Shown here: positions 7,223-14,933 of the stretch, piece by piece
How positions within the stretch are numbered: position 1 is the first letter of the stretch
How the letters are laid out: the number at the start of each line of letters is the position of its first letter
Assembly: GCF_000204015.1 (NCBI RefSeq)
Contig: NZ_GL883078.1
Span: forward strand, 650,956 to 686,058
DNA length: 35,103 nucleotides
Reading direction: 5' to 3'
Source of the DNA: Asticcacaulis biprosthecium C19
GTDB taxonomy: Bacteria > Pseudomonadota > Alphaproteobacteria > Caulobacterales > Caulobacteraceae
The notes under the pieces: model-generated
What the model was told of the DNA's origin: nothing
The model's input: the letters and a program-made list of their open reading frames with translations, nothing else
Databases searched by the model: none
Program-made: the position numbers and the translations under genes

Positions 7223-8029
7223 ATGAAAAAAAGCATGATCCATTTGGCCGGTTGGGCGGCCTTGCTGGTTGTCGGGGTCATTGCCCTGTCCACAACCAAG
7301 ACGGAAACGGAAACACGACTGAAAAGTGAAGCCGCGGCCAAACTGACCCAGGCCGGCGTCACCGGTGTAACCGTGACGGCATCGGGGCAGGACCTGGTGC
7401 TCAATGGCAAACCCGACAAGATTGCCGCCGCCCAGGCCGCGTTGAAACCCGACGGCTTCTGGACGGGGCCGGTCGTGGCCGTGAGGGTCATGACGGCAAC
7501 GACGGTGGCGACGGCCAGTCCTGCGGTTGCCAGCGAAAGCGTCAGCGCGACACAAAGCGTCAGTTCGAGCTCGGCATCGACCTCAGCGGCTGCGACATCA
7601 TCCGCGGCCGCCACCGTCGCAGAGCCTGCGCCAGCAAAACCGCTCAATCGCGCCGGTCAGCGCTGCCAGGACCGGATCAACTCTGCGGTCGCCGGCGGCG
7701 GTATCGGCTACAGGTTCAACGCCTACGAACTGACGCCGCAAGGCGAGCGGACCATGCGCGAGGTTCATCGCGTGCTGAAGCGCTGCCCGGCGGAGGTGAA
7801 ACTGACCATCACCGGCTATACCGACAATGTCGGCGCCGACGAGGTCAACAAGTCCCTGTCGGCCGGACGCGCGGTCGACGCCATGAATGCCCTGACCGCC
7901 GCAGGCTGGCCCGACGATAAGGTCACGGCCGTTGGCGCCGGCAGCGCCGATCCGGTGGCCAGCAATGCCACCGCCGCGGGGCGTAAAAAGAACCGCCGCG
8001 TCGTCTTTACCCTCAGTTCCGCGAGTTAG
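7223..8029 (+). CDS. Membrane-anchored OmpA-like protein, ArfA-like, second cassette
   Basis: 268 aa. N-terminal anchor MIHLAGWAALLVVGVIALST (residues 5-24), then a BON-like unit (TRLKSEAAAKLTQAGVTGVT, ASGQDLVLNGKPDKIAAAQA), a low-complexity Ser/Ala/Thr linker at about 95-140, and an OmpA C-terminal domain (LTITGYTDNVGADEVNKSLS, RAVDAMNALTAAGW, AVGAGSADPVASNATAAGRK, NRRVVF). The Cys pair near the domain entry (RCQDRIN and KRCPAEV) is shared with the first paralogue (DCTDR and QTCPQNL), perhaps a disulfide. TAGGG lies about 11 nt before ATG. The 68-bp gap upstream may hold its own promoter; I see no clear one. Confidence 0.85.
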   Translation: MKKSMIHLAGWAALLVVGVIALSTTKTETETRLKSEAAAKLTQAGVTGVTVTASGQDLVLNGKPDKIAAAQAALKPDGFWTGPVVAVRVMTATTVATASPAVASESVSATQSVSSSSASTSAAATSSAAATVAEPAPAKPLNRAGQRCQDRINSAVAGGGIGYRFNAYELTPQGERTMREVHRVLKRCPAEVKLTITGYTDNVGADEVNKSLSAGRAVDAMNALTAAGWPDDKVTAVGAGSADPVASNATAAGRKKNRRVVFTLSSAS

Positions 8030-8032
8030 GCC

Positions 8033-8128
8033 ATGCTATATCTGATCTCCGAACTGCGCTGGTGGTTGTTGCTGGCTTTGGTGCTGGGCGTCGCTGTCGA
8101 ATACGCCGCCCGCCGTTACGGCAAATAG
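8033..8128 (+). CDS. 31-aa membrane microprotein, ArfB-position, second cassette
   Basis: Encodes MLYLISELRWWLLLALVLGV followed by AVEYAARRYGK. It is a single membrane helix with an acidic-basic SELR entry and a basic C-terminus. It begins 3 nt after the OmpA-like stop, with TTAGG before the ATG, and ends 12 nt before the next gene. It has exactly the length of the first-cassette microprotein. No signal peptide cleavage site is visible, so it should stay in the inner membrane. A partner role for the flanking membrane proteins is inference. Confidence 0.8.
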   Translation: MLYLISELRWWLLLALVLGVAVEYAARRYGK

Positions 8129-8140
8129 GAAGGACGCGCC

Positions 8141-8770
8141 ATGTCGATGCTGCTGAAATCCGCCGTCTTGTTGATCGCCGCCTTCCTGATCGGGCGCGGC
8201 ATCGGCTATCTGCTGACCCGTCAGGCGCGCAAGCCCGCCGAAAAGCCGAAGCCACGTTTCCTGGAGAACGAAGCGCCTGCTGTCGCGCCCGTCCAGCCGC
8301 CGATTGAGGTTGAGCCGGTGTCGCTGGAGCCCGAGCCCGTAGCGCTGCCAGCGACCGGGACGATCGTGGCCAAGGCGCCGAAAGCGAAAACCAAGCCCAA
8401 GCCTGAGCCCGAAGTCGCGGCGAAAACACGTGCACGCAAAGCCGAAGCCGCCCCGTCGGTCTCACCCCTGGCGGCCATGACGCCCGACCAGGTCGAAGCT
8501 GCCGTGGCTGCTGCCGGGGTTCCTGTCGAGCCCGCCCGGTTGAAGACTGCGGACAAGGGCAAGCCTGATCCGCTGCTGGATATCGTCGGCATTGGTCCGG
8601 TCAATGAGGTGCAGCTTCATGCTCTGGGGATTTATCATTTCCGCCAGATCGCCGCCTGGACACCTGAGAACATCAAGTGGGTGTCCGAGCGCATCAAGTT
8701 CCCCGGCCGGATCGTTCGCGAAAACTGGATGAAACAGGCGGCGGAGTTTGAGGCGGCGAAGAAGGGGTAG
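8141..8770 (+). CDS. Membrane-anchored protein with C-terminal helix-hairpin-helix-like domain, second cassette
   Basis: 209 aa, with AGGAAGGA before the ATG. Residues 3-25 are a membrane helix (LLKSAVLLIAAFLIGRGIGYLL), then a long Pro/Glu/Lys/Ala linker. The last 60 residues (DPLLDIVGIGPVNEVQLHAL, GIYHFRQIAAWTPENIKWVS, then FPGRIVRENWMKQAAEF) match the helix-hairpin-helix-like module that ends extended alphaproteobacterial NuoE proteins and is often auto-labelled flap-endonuclease-like. Nuclease activity is not supported. The module may bind protein or nucleic acid on the cytoplasmic side. It occupies the arfC position; the first-cassette counterpart lacks this module. Confidence 0.8.
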   Translation: MSMLLKSAVLLIAAFLIGRGIGYLLTRQARKPAEKPKPRFLENEAPAVAPVQPPIEVEPVSLEPEPVALPATGTIVAKAPKAKTKPKPEPEVAAKTRARKAEAAPSVSPLAAMTPDQVEAAVAAAGVPVEPARLKTADKGKPDPLLDIVGIGPVNEVQLHALGIYHFRQIAAWTPENIKWVSERIKFPGRIVRENWMKQAAEFEAAKKG

Positions 8771-8773
8771 CGA

Positions 8774-9250
8774 ATGCTACATAAGATCGGTACTTGGATA
8801 GCAGTGACAAGCTTTCTCCTAACCGCATCCGTAGCGGTAGCTTGGGAGGACCGGTACTTTATCATCTACTTTTGGCCGAACCAACATCATCTGAACGAGG
8901 ACGCTCTTGCGGTCGTCGGTGCCGCGGCGGAGCATTACAAGCTCAATTCGAAATGGTCTGGCAGATGTTCCCCTCCCATCATCAAGCTAGACATTGCCGG
9001 GCATACCGATACGGTTGGAGATGAAGCGGAAAACCTTCAATTGTCGCAGCGACGTGCATTTCAGGTGGCTGACGAACTGGTCAGGCTGGGCGTTCCAAAA
9101 GCGATAATGCAAATAGGCGCTAAGGGTGAGGCCCAGCTTGCCGTGAAAACGGATGACGACGTTAGGGAACTTCTGAACAATCGCGTTTCGATCGACTACT
9201 ATTTTGAAGATCGCCCACGCGACTGCTGGGAAAAGCGCCAAAATCATTGA
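8774..9250 (+). CDS. Secreted single-domain OmpA-like protein
   Basis: 158 aa, starting 3 nt after the preceding stop. Residues 1-23 look like a Sec signal peptide (TWIAVTSFLLTASVAVAWED). The rest is one OmpA-like domain: YFIIYFWPNQHHLNEDALAV, LDIAGHTDTVGDEAENLQLS, RRAFQVADELVRLGV, GAKGEAQLAVKTDDDVRELL, NNRVSIDYYFE. The usual NRRV end is NNRVSI. Unlike the two upstream OmpA-like proteins it has no retained anchor, so it should be free in the periplasm or bound to peptidoglycan. Base composition is a little more AT-rich than its neighbours, which may mean a different history. Confidence 0.82.
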   Translation: MLHKIGTWIAVTSFLLTASVAVAWEDRYFIIYFWPNQHHLNEDALAVVGAAAEHYKLNSKWSGRCSPPIIKLDIAGHTDTVGDEAENLQLSQRRAFQVADELVRLGVPKAIMQIGAKGEAQLAVKTDDDVRELLNNRVSIDYYFEDRPRDCWEKRQNH

Positions 9251-9295
9251 GGTTGAGAGGGCGGACAAACCGGTACGGCTTCCGCGACCAATAAC

Positions 9296-11161
9296 CTACT
9301 TCCTAAGTTGCCCCAGATCGCGGACGGCGCCGGTGTCGGCAGAGGTGACCAGGGCGGCATAGGCCTGCAGGGCCGCCGAAACCACGCGGTCACGGTTTTG
9401 CGGCGTGTAGGCCTCCTTGCCCCTCGCCTCTTCTTCGGCGCGGCGGTCGGCGATTTCGGTTTCGGAGATGGCCAGTTGGATCGAGCGCTTCGGAATATCG
9501 ATCTCGATCCTGTCACCTTCGCGGACCAGGGCGATCAGTCCGCCCGACGCTGCTTCGGGTGAGGCGTGACCGATCGACAGACCTGAGGTGCCGCCCGAGA
9601 AACGGCCGTCGGTCAGCAGGGCGCAGGCCTTCCCCAAGCCCTTCGACTTGAGATAGGTCGTCGGGTACAGCATTTCCTGCATGCCCGGACCGCCCTTGGG
9701 GCCTTCGTAGCGGATGACGACGATGTCGCCTTCGACGATCTTGTTGTTCAGTATGGCCACCGTGGCCTCGTCCTGGGATTCGAAAACGCGCGCCGTGCCG
9801 TTGAATTGCCAGATCGATTCATCGACCCCGGCGGTTTTCACGATACAGCCCTTTTCGGCGATGTTGCCGTACAGAACCGCCAGGCCGCCGTCCTTGGTGA
9901 AGGCATTTTCCTTCGAGCGGATCACGCCGCCGATGCGGTCGCGGTCCAGTTCGTCCCAGCGGCGCTCCTGCGAAAAGGCCTGGGTGGTGCGCACGCCGCC
10001 TGGCGCCGCTTTGAAGAATTCGGTGACCTCTTCGTCATTGGTCTGGCGGATGTCCCAGTAGCTGAGGGCATGGGCCAGGGACGGCGAGTGGACGGTTTTC
10101 GATTCCGTATGCAACAACCCGCCGCGCGCCAGCTCACCCAGGATTCCCATGATGCCGCCGGCGCGGTGGACGTCCTCGACATGGACATCGGACGCGGCCG
10201 GGGCGACCTTGCAGAGGCAGGGCGTCACGCGCGAAATGCGGTCGATATCGGCCATGGTGAAGTCGACGCCGGCTTCCTGGGCGGCGGCCAGGATGTGCAG
10301 CACGGTGTTGGTCGATCCACCCATGGCAACGTCTAAAGCCATGGCGTTCTCGAACGCTTCTTTGGTCGCGATGTTGCGCGGCAGGACCGAGGTATCGTCC
10401 TTTTCGTAGTAGCGCTTGGTAATGTCGACGATCAAACGGCCGGCCTGTTCGAACAGGCGCTTGCGGTCGGCGTGGGTGGCCAGGGTCGTGCCGTTGCCGG
10501 GTAGGCTGAGACCCAGGGCTTCGGTCAGGCAGTTCATCGAATTGGCGGTGAACATGCCCGAACACGATCCGCAGGTCGGACAGGCGGCTTCTTCAACGGC
10601 CTTGACCTGGGCGTCGGAGATGCGGTCGTCGCCGGCCTGAATCATGGCATCGATCAGGTCGAGCGAATGGGTCTGGTTGACGCCGTTCTCATCGGCCCAC
10701 ACCACCTTGCCGGCCTCCATAGGACCACCGGAGACGAAGACGACCGGGATATTGATGCGCATGGCGGCCATCAGCATGCCCGGCGTGATCTTGTCGCAGT
10801 TGGAGATACAGACCATGGCGTCGGCGCAGTGGGCATTGACCATATATTCGACGCTGTCAGCGATCAGGTCGCGCGACGGCAGAGAATACAGCATGCCGCC
10901 GTGCCCCATGGCGATGCCGTCATCGACGGCGATGGTGTTGAATTCCTTGGCAACGCCGCCGGCGGCTTCGATCTCACGCGCGACCAACTGGCCGAGGTCC
11001 TTGAGGTGGACGTGGCCGGGCACGAACTGGGTGAAACTGTTGACGACGGCAATGATCGGCTTGGAAAAATCGGCGTCAGTCATGCCGGTCGCCCGCCAGA
11101 GCGCCCGTGCGCCCGCCATGTTGCGGCCAAAGGTGGTGGTGCGGGAACGATAGGCGGGCAT
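9296..11161 (-). CDS. ilvD: Dihydroxy-acid dehydratase
   Basis: Dehydrates 2,3-dihydroxy-isovalerate and -methylvalerate to the 2-keto acids for valine, leucine and isoleucine; Fe-S enzyme. The 621 aa is the normal size. It starts [20 protein letters not shown], has cluster cysteines in [12 protein letters not shown] and [11 protein letters not shown], then [16 protein letters not shown], and in the C-terminal swivelling domain [16 protein letters not shown] and [23 protein letters not shown] 11159-11161 fits the family start; the open frame runs 63 codons further up but only through repeat DNA. It is transcribed away from the main ilv-leu operon, about 2 kb from it. Confidence 0.97.
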   Translation of the reverse strand: MPAYRSRTTTFGRNMAGARALWRATGMTDADFSKPIIAVVNSFTQFVPGHVHLKDLGQLVAREIEAAGGVAKEFNTIAVDDGIAMGHGGMLYSLPSRDLIADSVEYMVNAHCADAMVCISNCDKITPGMLMAAMRINIPVVFVSGGPMEAGKVVWADENGVNQTHSLDLIDAMIQAGDDRISDAQVKAVEEAACPTCGSCSGMFTANSMNCLTEALGLSLPGNGTTLATHADRKRLFEQAGRLIVDITKRYYEKDDTSVLPRNIATKEAFENAMALDVAMGGSTNTVLHILAAAQEAGVDFTMADIDRISRVTPCLCKVAPAASDVHVEDVHRAGGIMGILGELARGGLLHTESKTVHSPSLAHALSYWDIRQTNDEEVTEFFKAAPGGVRTTQAFSQERRWDELDRDRIGGVIRSKENAFTKDGGLAVLYGNIAEKGCIVKTAGVDESIWQFNGTARVFESQDEATVAILNNKIVEGDIVVIRYEGPKGGPGMQEMLYPTTYLKSKGLGKACALLTDGRFSGGTSGLSIGHASPEAASGGLIALVREGDRIEIDIPKRSIQLAISETEIADRRAEEEARGKEAYTPQNRDRVVSAALQAYAALVTSADTGAVRDLGQLRK

Positions 11162-11214
11162 GATGGTTACCTGTGAAAATACTTGGCGCGACAGGGGTTT
11201 GCGCTTTTGGGTCC

Positions 11215-11242
11215 TATATAGTCTTGAACGTCGGGATGGCAA
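11215..11242 (-). promoter_or_regulatory. Candidate ilvD promoter
   Basis: On the minus strand TTGCCA (11242-11237) and TATATA (11220-11215) are separated by 16 nt and lie about 55 nt before the ilvD ATG. Each hexamer matches four of six consensus bases. Confidence 0.4.
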
Positions 11243-11271
11243 TAATCGAATGCGTTGAATGACTTCATCGC

Positions 11272-11413
11272 TCCCTCTCCCCACCTGAGGGGAGAGGGCT
11301 GGGGTGAGGGGTTGGTTCGGTTGGAAACCGTAGAAGCCCAACGTCCTCAACCCCTCACCCGATCGCGTTCACTGCGTTCCGCTCTCGTCCTCTCCCCCAG
11401 GTGGGGAGAGGGA
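11272..11413. repeat. Imperfect long inverted repeat, CCCTCTCCCC family
   Basis: The left part (TCCCTCTCCCCACCTGAGGG, then GAGAGGGCTGGGGTGAGGGG) is mirrored by the right part (CCCCTCACCC, then TCTCCCCCAGGTGGGGAGAG) across about 60 nt. Each outer block is itself a hairpin. A related hairpin lies at 33521-33546. It fills the space between ilvD and the esterase gene and looks like a dispersed intergenic palindromic element. It encodes nothing recognisable. Confidence 0.7.
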
Positions 11414-11435
11414 AAGAAGAAGAAATTCCGTATCT

Positions 11436-12416
11436 TCAGGCTTCTAGCAGCAGCTTTTTTTTGGCCGCAGGGGCCATCCAGCGCAGGATATCCGGCAAAA
11501 GCGTTCCGCCATGTTGATCGGAGTGGCCGCCGTCGCCCCAGACATATTTCAGCTCATACTTGGCTGGCCCCAGGTTCCATTTCTCAGCATTGGCATTGGC
11601 CCATTCGATCGACTTGACCATCTGCTGGTTGGCCAGGAACCAGTTGCCATGCTCGTTATCCAGGTCGTTGGAACCGTCCTGGATGAAGATGCGGATCGGG
11701 CGAATCTTCGACTTACGGATCAGGCCTGGATAGGTGTCGCCGCCAAAGCGCGCCGGCTGACCGTCCGCCGCCGGACGATAGGCGATCGAGGTGTAGGAAC
11801 CGATCAGTGAAATGACATTGCCGAACGAGTCTGGCCGGTTCCACGCCACGGTGAAGGCGGCAATCGCGCCGGAAGAGGTGCCGCCGATCATGCGGTGGCG
11901 CGGATTGTCGCTGAAGGTATAGGTTCTCGAAACCTCAGGCAGCAGTTCTTCCAGCAGCATGCGGGCATAGGTGTCATCCACCACGTCGTATTCCTCGGCG
12001 CGGTGGTCCGGGTTCGACATACCGAGATTGTCGGGATAGTGTTCGCTCAGGTTCCCCGGGGTGACGAAGATGCCCAGCGTCGGGGCGATGTCGCCCTTGG
12101 CAATCAGATTGTCGAGCACCGCCGGCACGCGCAGCGAGCCGTTGGGGTTGGTGGCGCGCTGACCATCCTGGAAGACCAGCAGGTTGGGCGGGGTTTTCGG
12201 ATTATAGCCGACCGGGACATAGACCCAGTAGCGCCGCACGGTGCCGGCGATAATTTTCGAATGGAATTCGTACGGCCCCAGCAACTGCCCCTTCTGGACG
12301 CCGGGTTGTTCCAGCGAATCGGGGGTAAAGGCGTATTCGCCTGATTTGCGCGGCTCGTCAGCCAGGGCAGGCGATGCCACGGCCAGTACGGCGGCGGCCA
12401 ACAGGATACGGATCAT
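11436..12416 (-). CDS. Secreted esterase, alpha/beta hydrolase (Esterase D / Fes-like)
   Basis: 326 aa from ATG 12414-12416, with GGGAAGAG upstream. Residues 1-19 are a Sec signal peptide (IRILLAAAVLAVASPALADE). The mature part begins with a core like enterochelin and feruloyl esterases: YWVYVPVGYNPKTPPNLLVF, QDGQ, then the nucleophile elbow MIGGTSSGAIAA (GxSxG), IRIFIQDGSNDLDN with the candidate Asp, and WGDGGHSDQHGG with the candidate His. The substrate is not clear; a sugar or aromatic ester in the periplasm is possible. It stands alone between two repeat elements and is unrelated to the ilv genes around it. Confidence 0.85.
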   Translation of the reverse strand: MIRILLAAAVLAVASPALADEPRKSGEYAFTPDSLEQPGVQKGQLLGPYEFHSKIIAGTVRRYWVYVPVGYNPKTPPNLLVFQDGQRATNPNGSLRVPAVLDNLIAKGDIAPTLGIFVTPGNLSEHYPDNLGMSNPDHRAEEYDVVDDTYARMLLEELLPEVSRTYTFSDNPRHRMIGGTSSGAIAAFTVAWNRPDSFGNVISLIGSYTSIAYRPAADGQPARFGGDTYPGLIRKSKIRPIRIFIQDGSNDLDNEHGNWFLANQQMVKSIEWANANAEKWNLGPAKYELKYVWGDGGHSDQHGGTLLPDILRWMAPAAKKKLLLEA

Positions 12417-12473
12417 GGTCTCTTCCCTCTTGAGTTCTGTGACTCTTTTAGAGCGGTAGCGAGACTGAAACAG

Positions 12474-12623
12474 CTTCTCCTCCCCTGCTTGCGGGGGAGC
12501 GGGGCGGCCCGTGCCGTGGATCATGGCGCAGCCATGAGACGGAAGGGGCTATTCCACTGATAGTAAAGCCCCTCCCACCGCTTCGCGGTCCCCCCTCCCC
12601 GTAAACAGGGCGGGAGAAGAAGG
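12474..12623. repeat. Dispersed palindromic element, copy 1 (about 150 bp)
   Basis: It shares a 31-nt identical block (12565-12595) with the reverse complement of 18053-18083 and a 19-nt identical block (12541-12559) with that of 18088-18106. The ends are CTTCTCC and GGAGAAG. Internal hairpins include ACCGCTTCGCGGT. It lies between the esterase gene and the ilv promoter, and the second copy, in inverse orientation, lies between ilvE and leuC. No transposase is present. It resembles a non-autonomous intergenic repeat. Confidence 0.8.
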
Positions 12624-12877
12624 TAAAGTCACTCGCTCTCGAAGGCAGATATACCATAGTGTGCGGCGCGGCGTCGTGACAAAACCCATGACCGGTCTTG
12701 GTTTCAGCCGACACCAAGACAAAATCGTTTCGCATTTTCCCGTAGCCGGGTGCAATTTTGAGCCAAAACCGGCGCCATCACGAAAACGTATTCCAATAAA
12801 TGGCGTAATACTGAAAAATTCTTTTGCTGCACCGCCGTAAATTGCGGGATTGCCGGAATATTTTTCCAAATTTTCCT
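12624..12877. other. Non-coding stretch upstream of the ilv promoter
   Basis: About 250 bp, more AT-rich than its surroundings, between a repeat element and the ilv promoter. Minus-strand open frames cross it but have no ribosome site or recognisable protein. It may hold activator sites (a LysR-type IlvR is known in Caulobacter) but I cannot identify one. Confidence 0.4.
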
Positions 12878-12907
12878 TTGCAATTGGAGCTGCGTTAGGG
12901 TTATAAG
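12878..12907 (+). promoter_or_regulatory. Candidate promoter of the ilv operon
   Basis: TTGCAA (12878-12883) and TATAAG (12902-12907) with an 18-nt spacer, followed by an expected start near 12914. A GACTC (GANTC) site overlaps the end of the -10 at 12907-12911. Just downstream an inverted repeat (ACTCCT 12908-12913 with AGGAGT 12936-12941, inner CGCA/TGCG) covers the ribosome site of the leader ORF. Confidence 0.55.
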
Positions 12908-12951
12908 ACTCCTACGCACCCATTTGGGGCTGCGCAGGAGTATGCTTGACC

Positions 12952-13095
12952 ATGGCCAAGGCCATTTCCATCGGGAGAAACCGGACGCAGGAGCTAACCG
13001 CTCTGGCCGTGTCTTTCGTCATGGCTGTCATCGTATTCGACCTGGTATCGCTCCTTATTGGGGGCGTACTCAGCCCCCTGTCATCGGAGTGGTAG
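12952..13095 (+). CDS. Putative ilv leader peptide (47 aa)
   Basis: Starts MAKAISIGRNRTQELTAL, then AVSFVMAVIVFDLVSLLIGG and VLSPLSSEW. Ile, Leu and Val make up 17 of 47 residues and cluster between residues 15 and 43, as in leader peptides that sense branched-chain amino acid supply. AGGAG (12936-12940) lies 11 nt before the ATG. The stop (13093-13095) is about 43 nt before a strong terminator hairpin, and the first structural gene follows. Overlapping frames are open too, including one from ATG 12942 whose ribosome-site spacing is too short. It is longer than enterobacterial leaders, so a small membrane protein is an alternative. Confidence 0.5.
   Translation: MAKAISIGRNRTQELTALAVSFVMAVIVFDLVSLLIGGVLSPLSSEW
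13060..13078 (+). promoter_or_regulatory. GC-rich hairpin inside the leader ORF
   Basis: GGGGGC (13060-13065) pairs perfectly with GCCCCC (13073-13078) around 7 nt. It overlaps the Ile-Gly-Gly-Val-Leu-Ser codons near the end of the leader ORF and could be a pause or alternative structure in attenuation. Confidence 0.4.
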
Positions 13096-13137
13096 CGAAA
13101 GGTTCCGCCTAACGCTTTCAAGAGGATAAGACATCCT

Positions 13138-13165
13138 CCCGCTCCTTCAAAAGAGCGGGATTTTT
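13138..13165 (+). terminator. Rho-independent terminator before the first ilv gene; candidate attenuator
   Basis: CCCGCTC (13138-13144), 8-nt loop, GAGCGGG (13153-13159), then ATTTTT. No complete gene ends just upstream except the leader ORF, and the next start codon is 48 nt on. A terminator in this place fits transcription attenuation of the operon. Confidence 0.7.
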
Positions 13166-13212
13166 AATACGCGCCTTCAGTACTTCAGAGTTTCACCACC
13201 GGAACATGTGAC

Positions 13213-13776
13213 ATGACCCAGTTCACGCAAATCCAACGCCAGACCGCTACAGCTTCTTCGGGCTTTGCCATTCTGCATGGCTCGCTCGCTCCGGAAGGCT
13301 GCGTGGTAAAACTGGACGGGTTTAGCGTGGAAGTGTTTGATGGTCCTGCGCGTGTCTTCGGTTCTACCGATGAAGCCCTGGCCAGCGTCAGCCGCGTCCG
13401 TTCCTGCGACATCGTGATCATTCGCCAGGACGGTGAGATCACCGCCGCCGGACTGGAGGCCTTTACCGACGCGCTGGAAGACGCCGGCATCGAGCGCGTG
13501 ACCGTCATCACCGATGCCCGCACATCGGGCAACGAAAACGCCGCCATCATCGGACATGTTGCACCGGGCGCCCAGGCGCGCGGCCCGATCGCCTATGTCA
13601 ATGACGACGACATCATCCACATCGACATTGCCGCCCGCCGCATCGACGTCTTTGCCGACATCGAGCTGCGCCGCGCCTCCAAGGCGCAAAAGCCCGGCAA
13701 GATCACCTTCGGCGCCGGTGCGCTGGAAAAATACGCCCGCATGGTCACTTCCGTGACAAACGCAGGCATGCTCTAA
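13213..13776 (+). CDS. Free-standing IlvD C-terminal-domain-like protein
   Basis: 187 aa. It aligns along its length with the C-terminal swivelling domain of the IlvD encoded in this window: ILHGSLAPEGCVVKLDG matches [29 protein letters not shown] matches [19 protein letters not shown] matches GDIVVIR, and ITDARTSGNENAAIIGHVAP matches [20 protein letters not shown]. The N-terminal half with all Fe-S cysteines is missing, and the FSGGTSG loop has become TSGNENA, so dehydratase activity is not expected. The frame is intact and it is the first gene before ilvC. A regulatory or subunit-like role is inference. Confidence 0.82.
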   Translation: MTQFTQIQRQTATASSGFAILHGSLAPEGCVVKLDGFSVEVFDGPARVFGSTDEALASVSRVRSCDIVIIRQDGEITAAGLEAFTDALEDAGIERVTVITDARTSGNENAAIIGHVAPGAQARGPIAYVNDDDIIHIDIAARRIDVFADIELRRASKAQKPGKITFGAGALEKYARMVTSVTNAGML

Positions 13777-13814
13777 ACCCCACTTCCCAGACTTAAGAGA
13801 CTACGGAGACCATT

Positions 13815-14822
13815 GTGAAGATCTATACGAATGACGACGTTTCGCCCGACGCTTTCAAGGGCGAACGCATCGCCATCATCGGCTACGGCTCGCAGGGCCG
13901 CGCCCATGCTTCGAACCTGAAGGACTCGGGCGCCGATGTCGTGGTCGGCCTGCGTGCCGGCGGCGCCGGCGAGGTCAAGGCCAAGCAGGACGGTCACACG
14001 GTTCTGTCGGTTGCCGACGCCTGCAAGGACGCGACCATCATCGCCATCCTGACCCCGGACATGACCCATGCCGACCTGTACAAGGACGTCATCGAGCCGA
14101 ACGCGCCAAAGGGCGTCGCCATCCTGTTCGCCCACGGCTTCTCGGTCCTGTACGGCCGCGTCATTCCGCGCGCCGACATGGACGTGATCCTGGTCGCCCC
14201 GAAGGGCCCGGGTGACCTGGTTCGCCGTGAATATCAGCGCGGCCGCGGCGTTCCCTCACTGTTCGCCGTCGATCGCGACGTGTCGGGCAAGGCGTCCACC
14301 AAGGCCCTGGGCTATGCCCGCGGCATCGGCGGCACGATCGGCGGCGTCATCGAGACGACCTTCAAGGAAGAAACCGAAACCGATCTGTTCGGCGAACAGG
14401 CCGTGCTGTGCGGCGGCACCACCGAACTGGTCCTGATGGGTTTCGAAACCCTGGTCGAAGCTGGCTATCGTCCGGAAATCGCCTATTTCGAATGCCTGCA
14501 CGAGCTGAAGCTGATCGTCGACCTGCTGTATGAAGGCGGCTTCGAAAAGATGCACAGCTTCGTGTCGGAAACCTGCAAGTACGGCGACCTGGTCTCCGGC
14601 CCGCGCATCATCAACGAAGAAACCCGCGAGCGCATGCGCGAAGTGCTCAACGACATTCAGTCGGGCGACTTCGCCCGCGACTGGATTTTGGAAAACATGG
14701 CCGGCCGTCCGCGCTACAACGCCCTGATGCGCCAGGATCTGGATCACCAGATCGAGCATGTCGGCAAGGATCTGCGTTCGCGCATGAGCTGGCTGCAAAA
14801 CAAGCAAGCCGTTGACGCATAA
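13815..14822 (+). CDS. ilvC: Ketol-acid reductoisomerase, NADP-dependent (class I)
   Basis: Converts 2-acetolactate and 2-aceto-2-hydroxybutyrate to the dihydroxy acids by alkyl migration and NADPH reduction with Mg2+. The short class I form, 335 aa. Rossmann motif [20 protein letters not shown] near residues 19-38, then [25 protein letters not shown], and the metal and substrate block [40 protein letters not shown]. The start is GTG 13815 with ACGGAGA upstream. It lies 38 nt after the IlvD-like gene and before the synthase genes; a small hairpin element separates it from them. Confidence 0.97.
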   Translation: MKIYTNDDVSPDAFKGERIAIIGYGSQGRAHASNLKDSGADVVVGLRAGGAGEVKAKQDGHTVLSVADACKDATIIAILTPDMTHADLYKDVIEPNAPKGVAILFAHGFSVLYGRVIPRADMDVILVAPKGPGDLVRREYQRGRGVPSLFAVDRDVSGKASTKALGYARGIGGTIGGVIETTFKEETETDLFGEQAVLCGGTTELVLMGFETLVEAGYRPEIAYFECLHELKLIVDLLYEGGFEKMHSFVSETCKYGDLVSGPRIINEETRERMREVLNDIQSGDFARDWILENMAGRPRYNALMRQDLDHQIEHVGKDLRSRMSWLQNKQAVDA

Positions 14823-14860
14823 CACTACGAAGAGGCGGAGGTAGCGTACGAGACCGTGAC

Positions 14861-14909
14861 GCCCCCTCCGCCGCCATTCGGCGGCACCTCCCCCGCAAGC
14901 GAGGGAGGA
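14861..14909. repeat. Double hairpin between ilvC and the acetolactate synthase gene
   Basis: Two adjacent perfect stems: GCCGCC-ATTC-GGCGGC (14870-14885) and CCTCCC with GGGAGG (14887-14908, loop around CCCGCAAGCGA). The second part resembles the CCTCCCC...GCAAGC ends of the elements at 12474 and 18029. It may reduce read-through or protect the upstream message. Confidence 0.6.
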
Positions 14910-14933
14910 TAATAATTTTTAGAGTATTGAACG

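Noticed and set aside
8580-8770. Flap endonuclease-like nuclease domain in the second Arf-position protein
   Set aside because: Only a helix-hairpin-helix-like module is visible; no acidic catalytic residues of a nuclease.
12549-12869. 106-aa minus-strand frame upstream of the ilv promoter
   Set aside because: Runs through repeat DNA, no ribosome site, no protein-like pattern.
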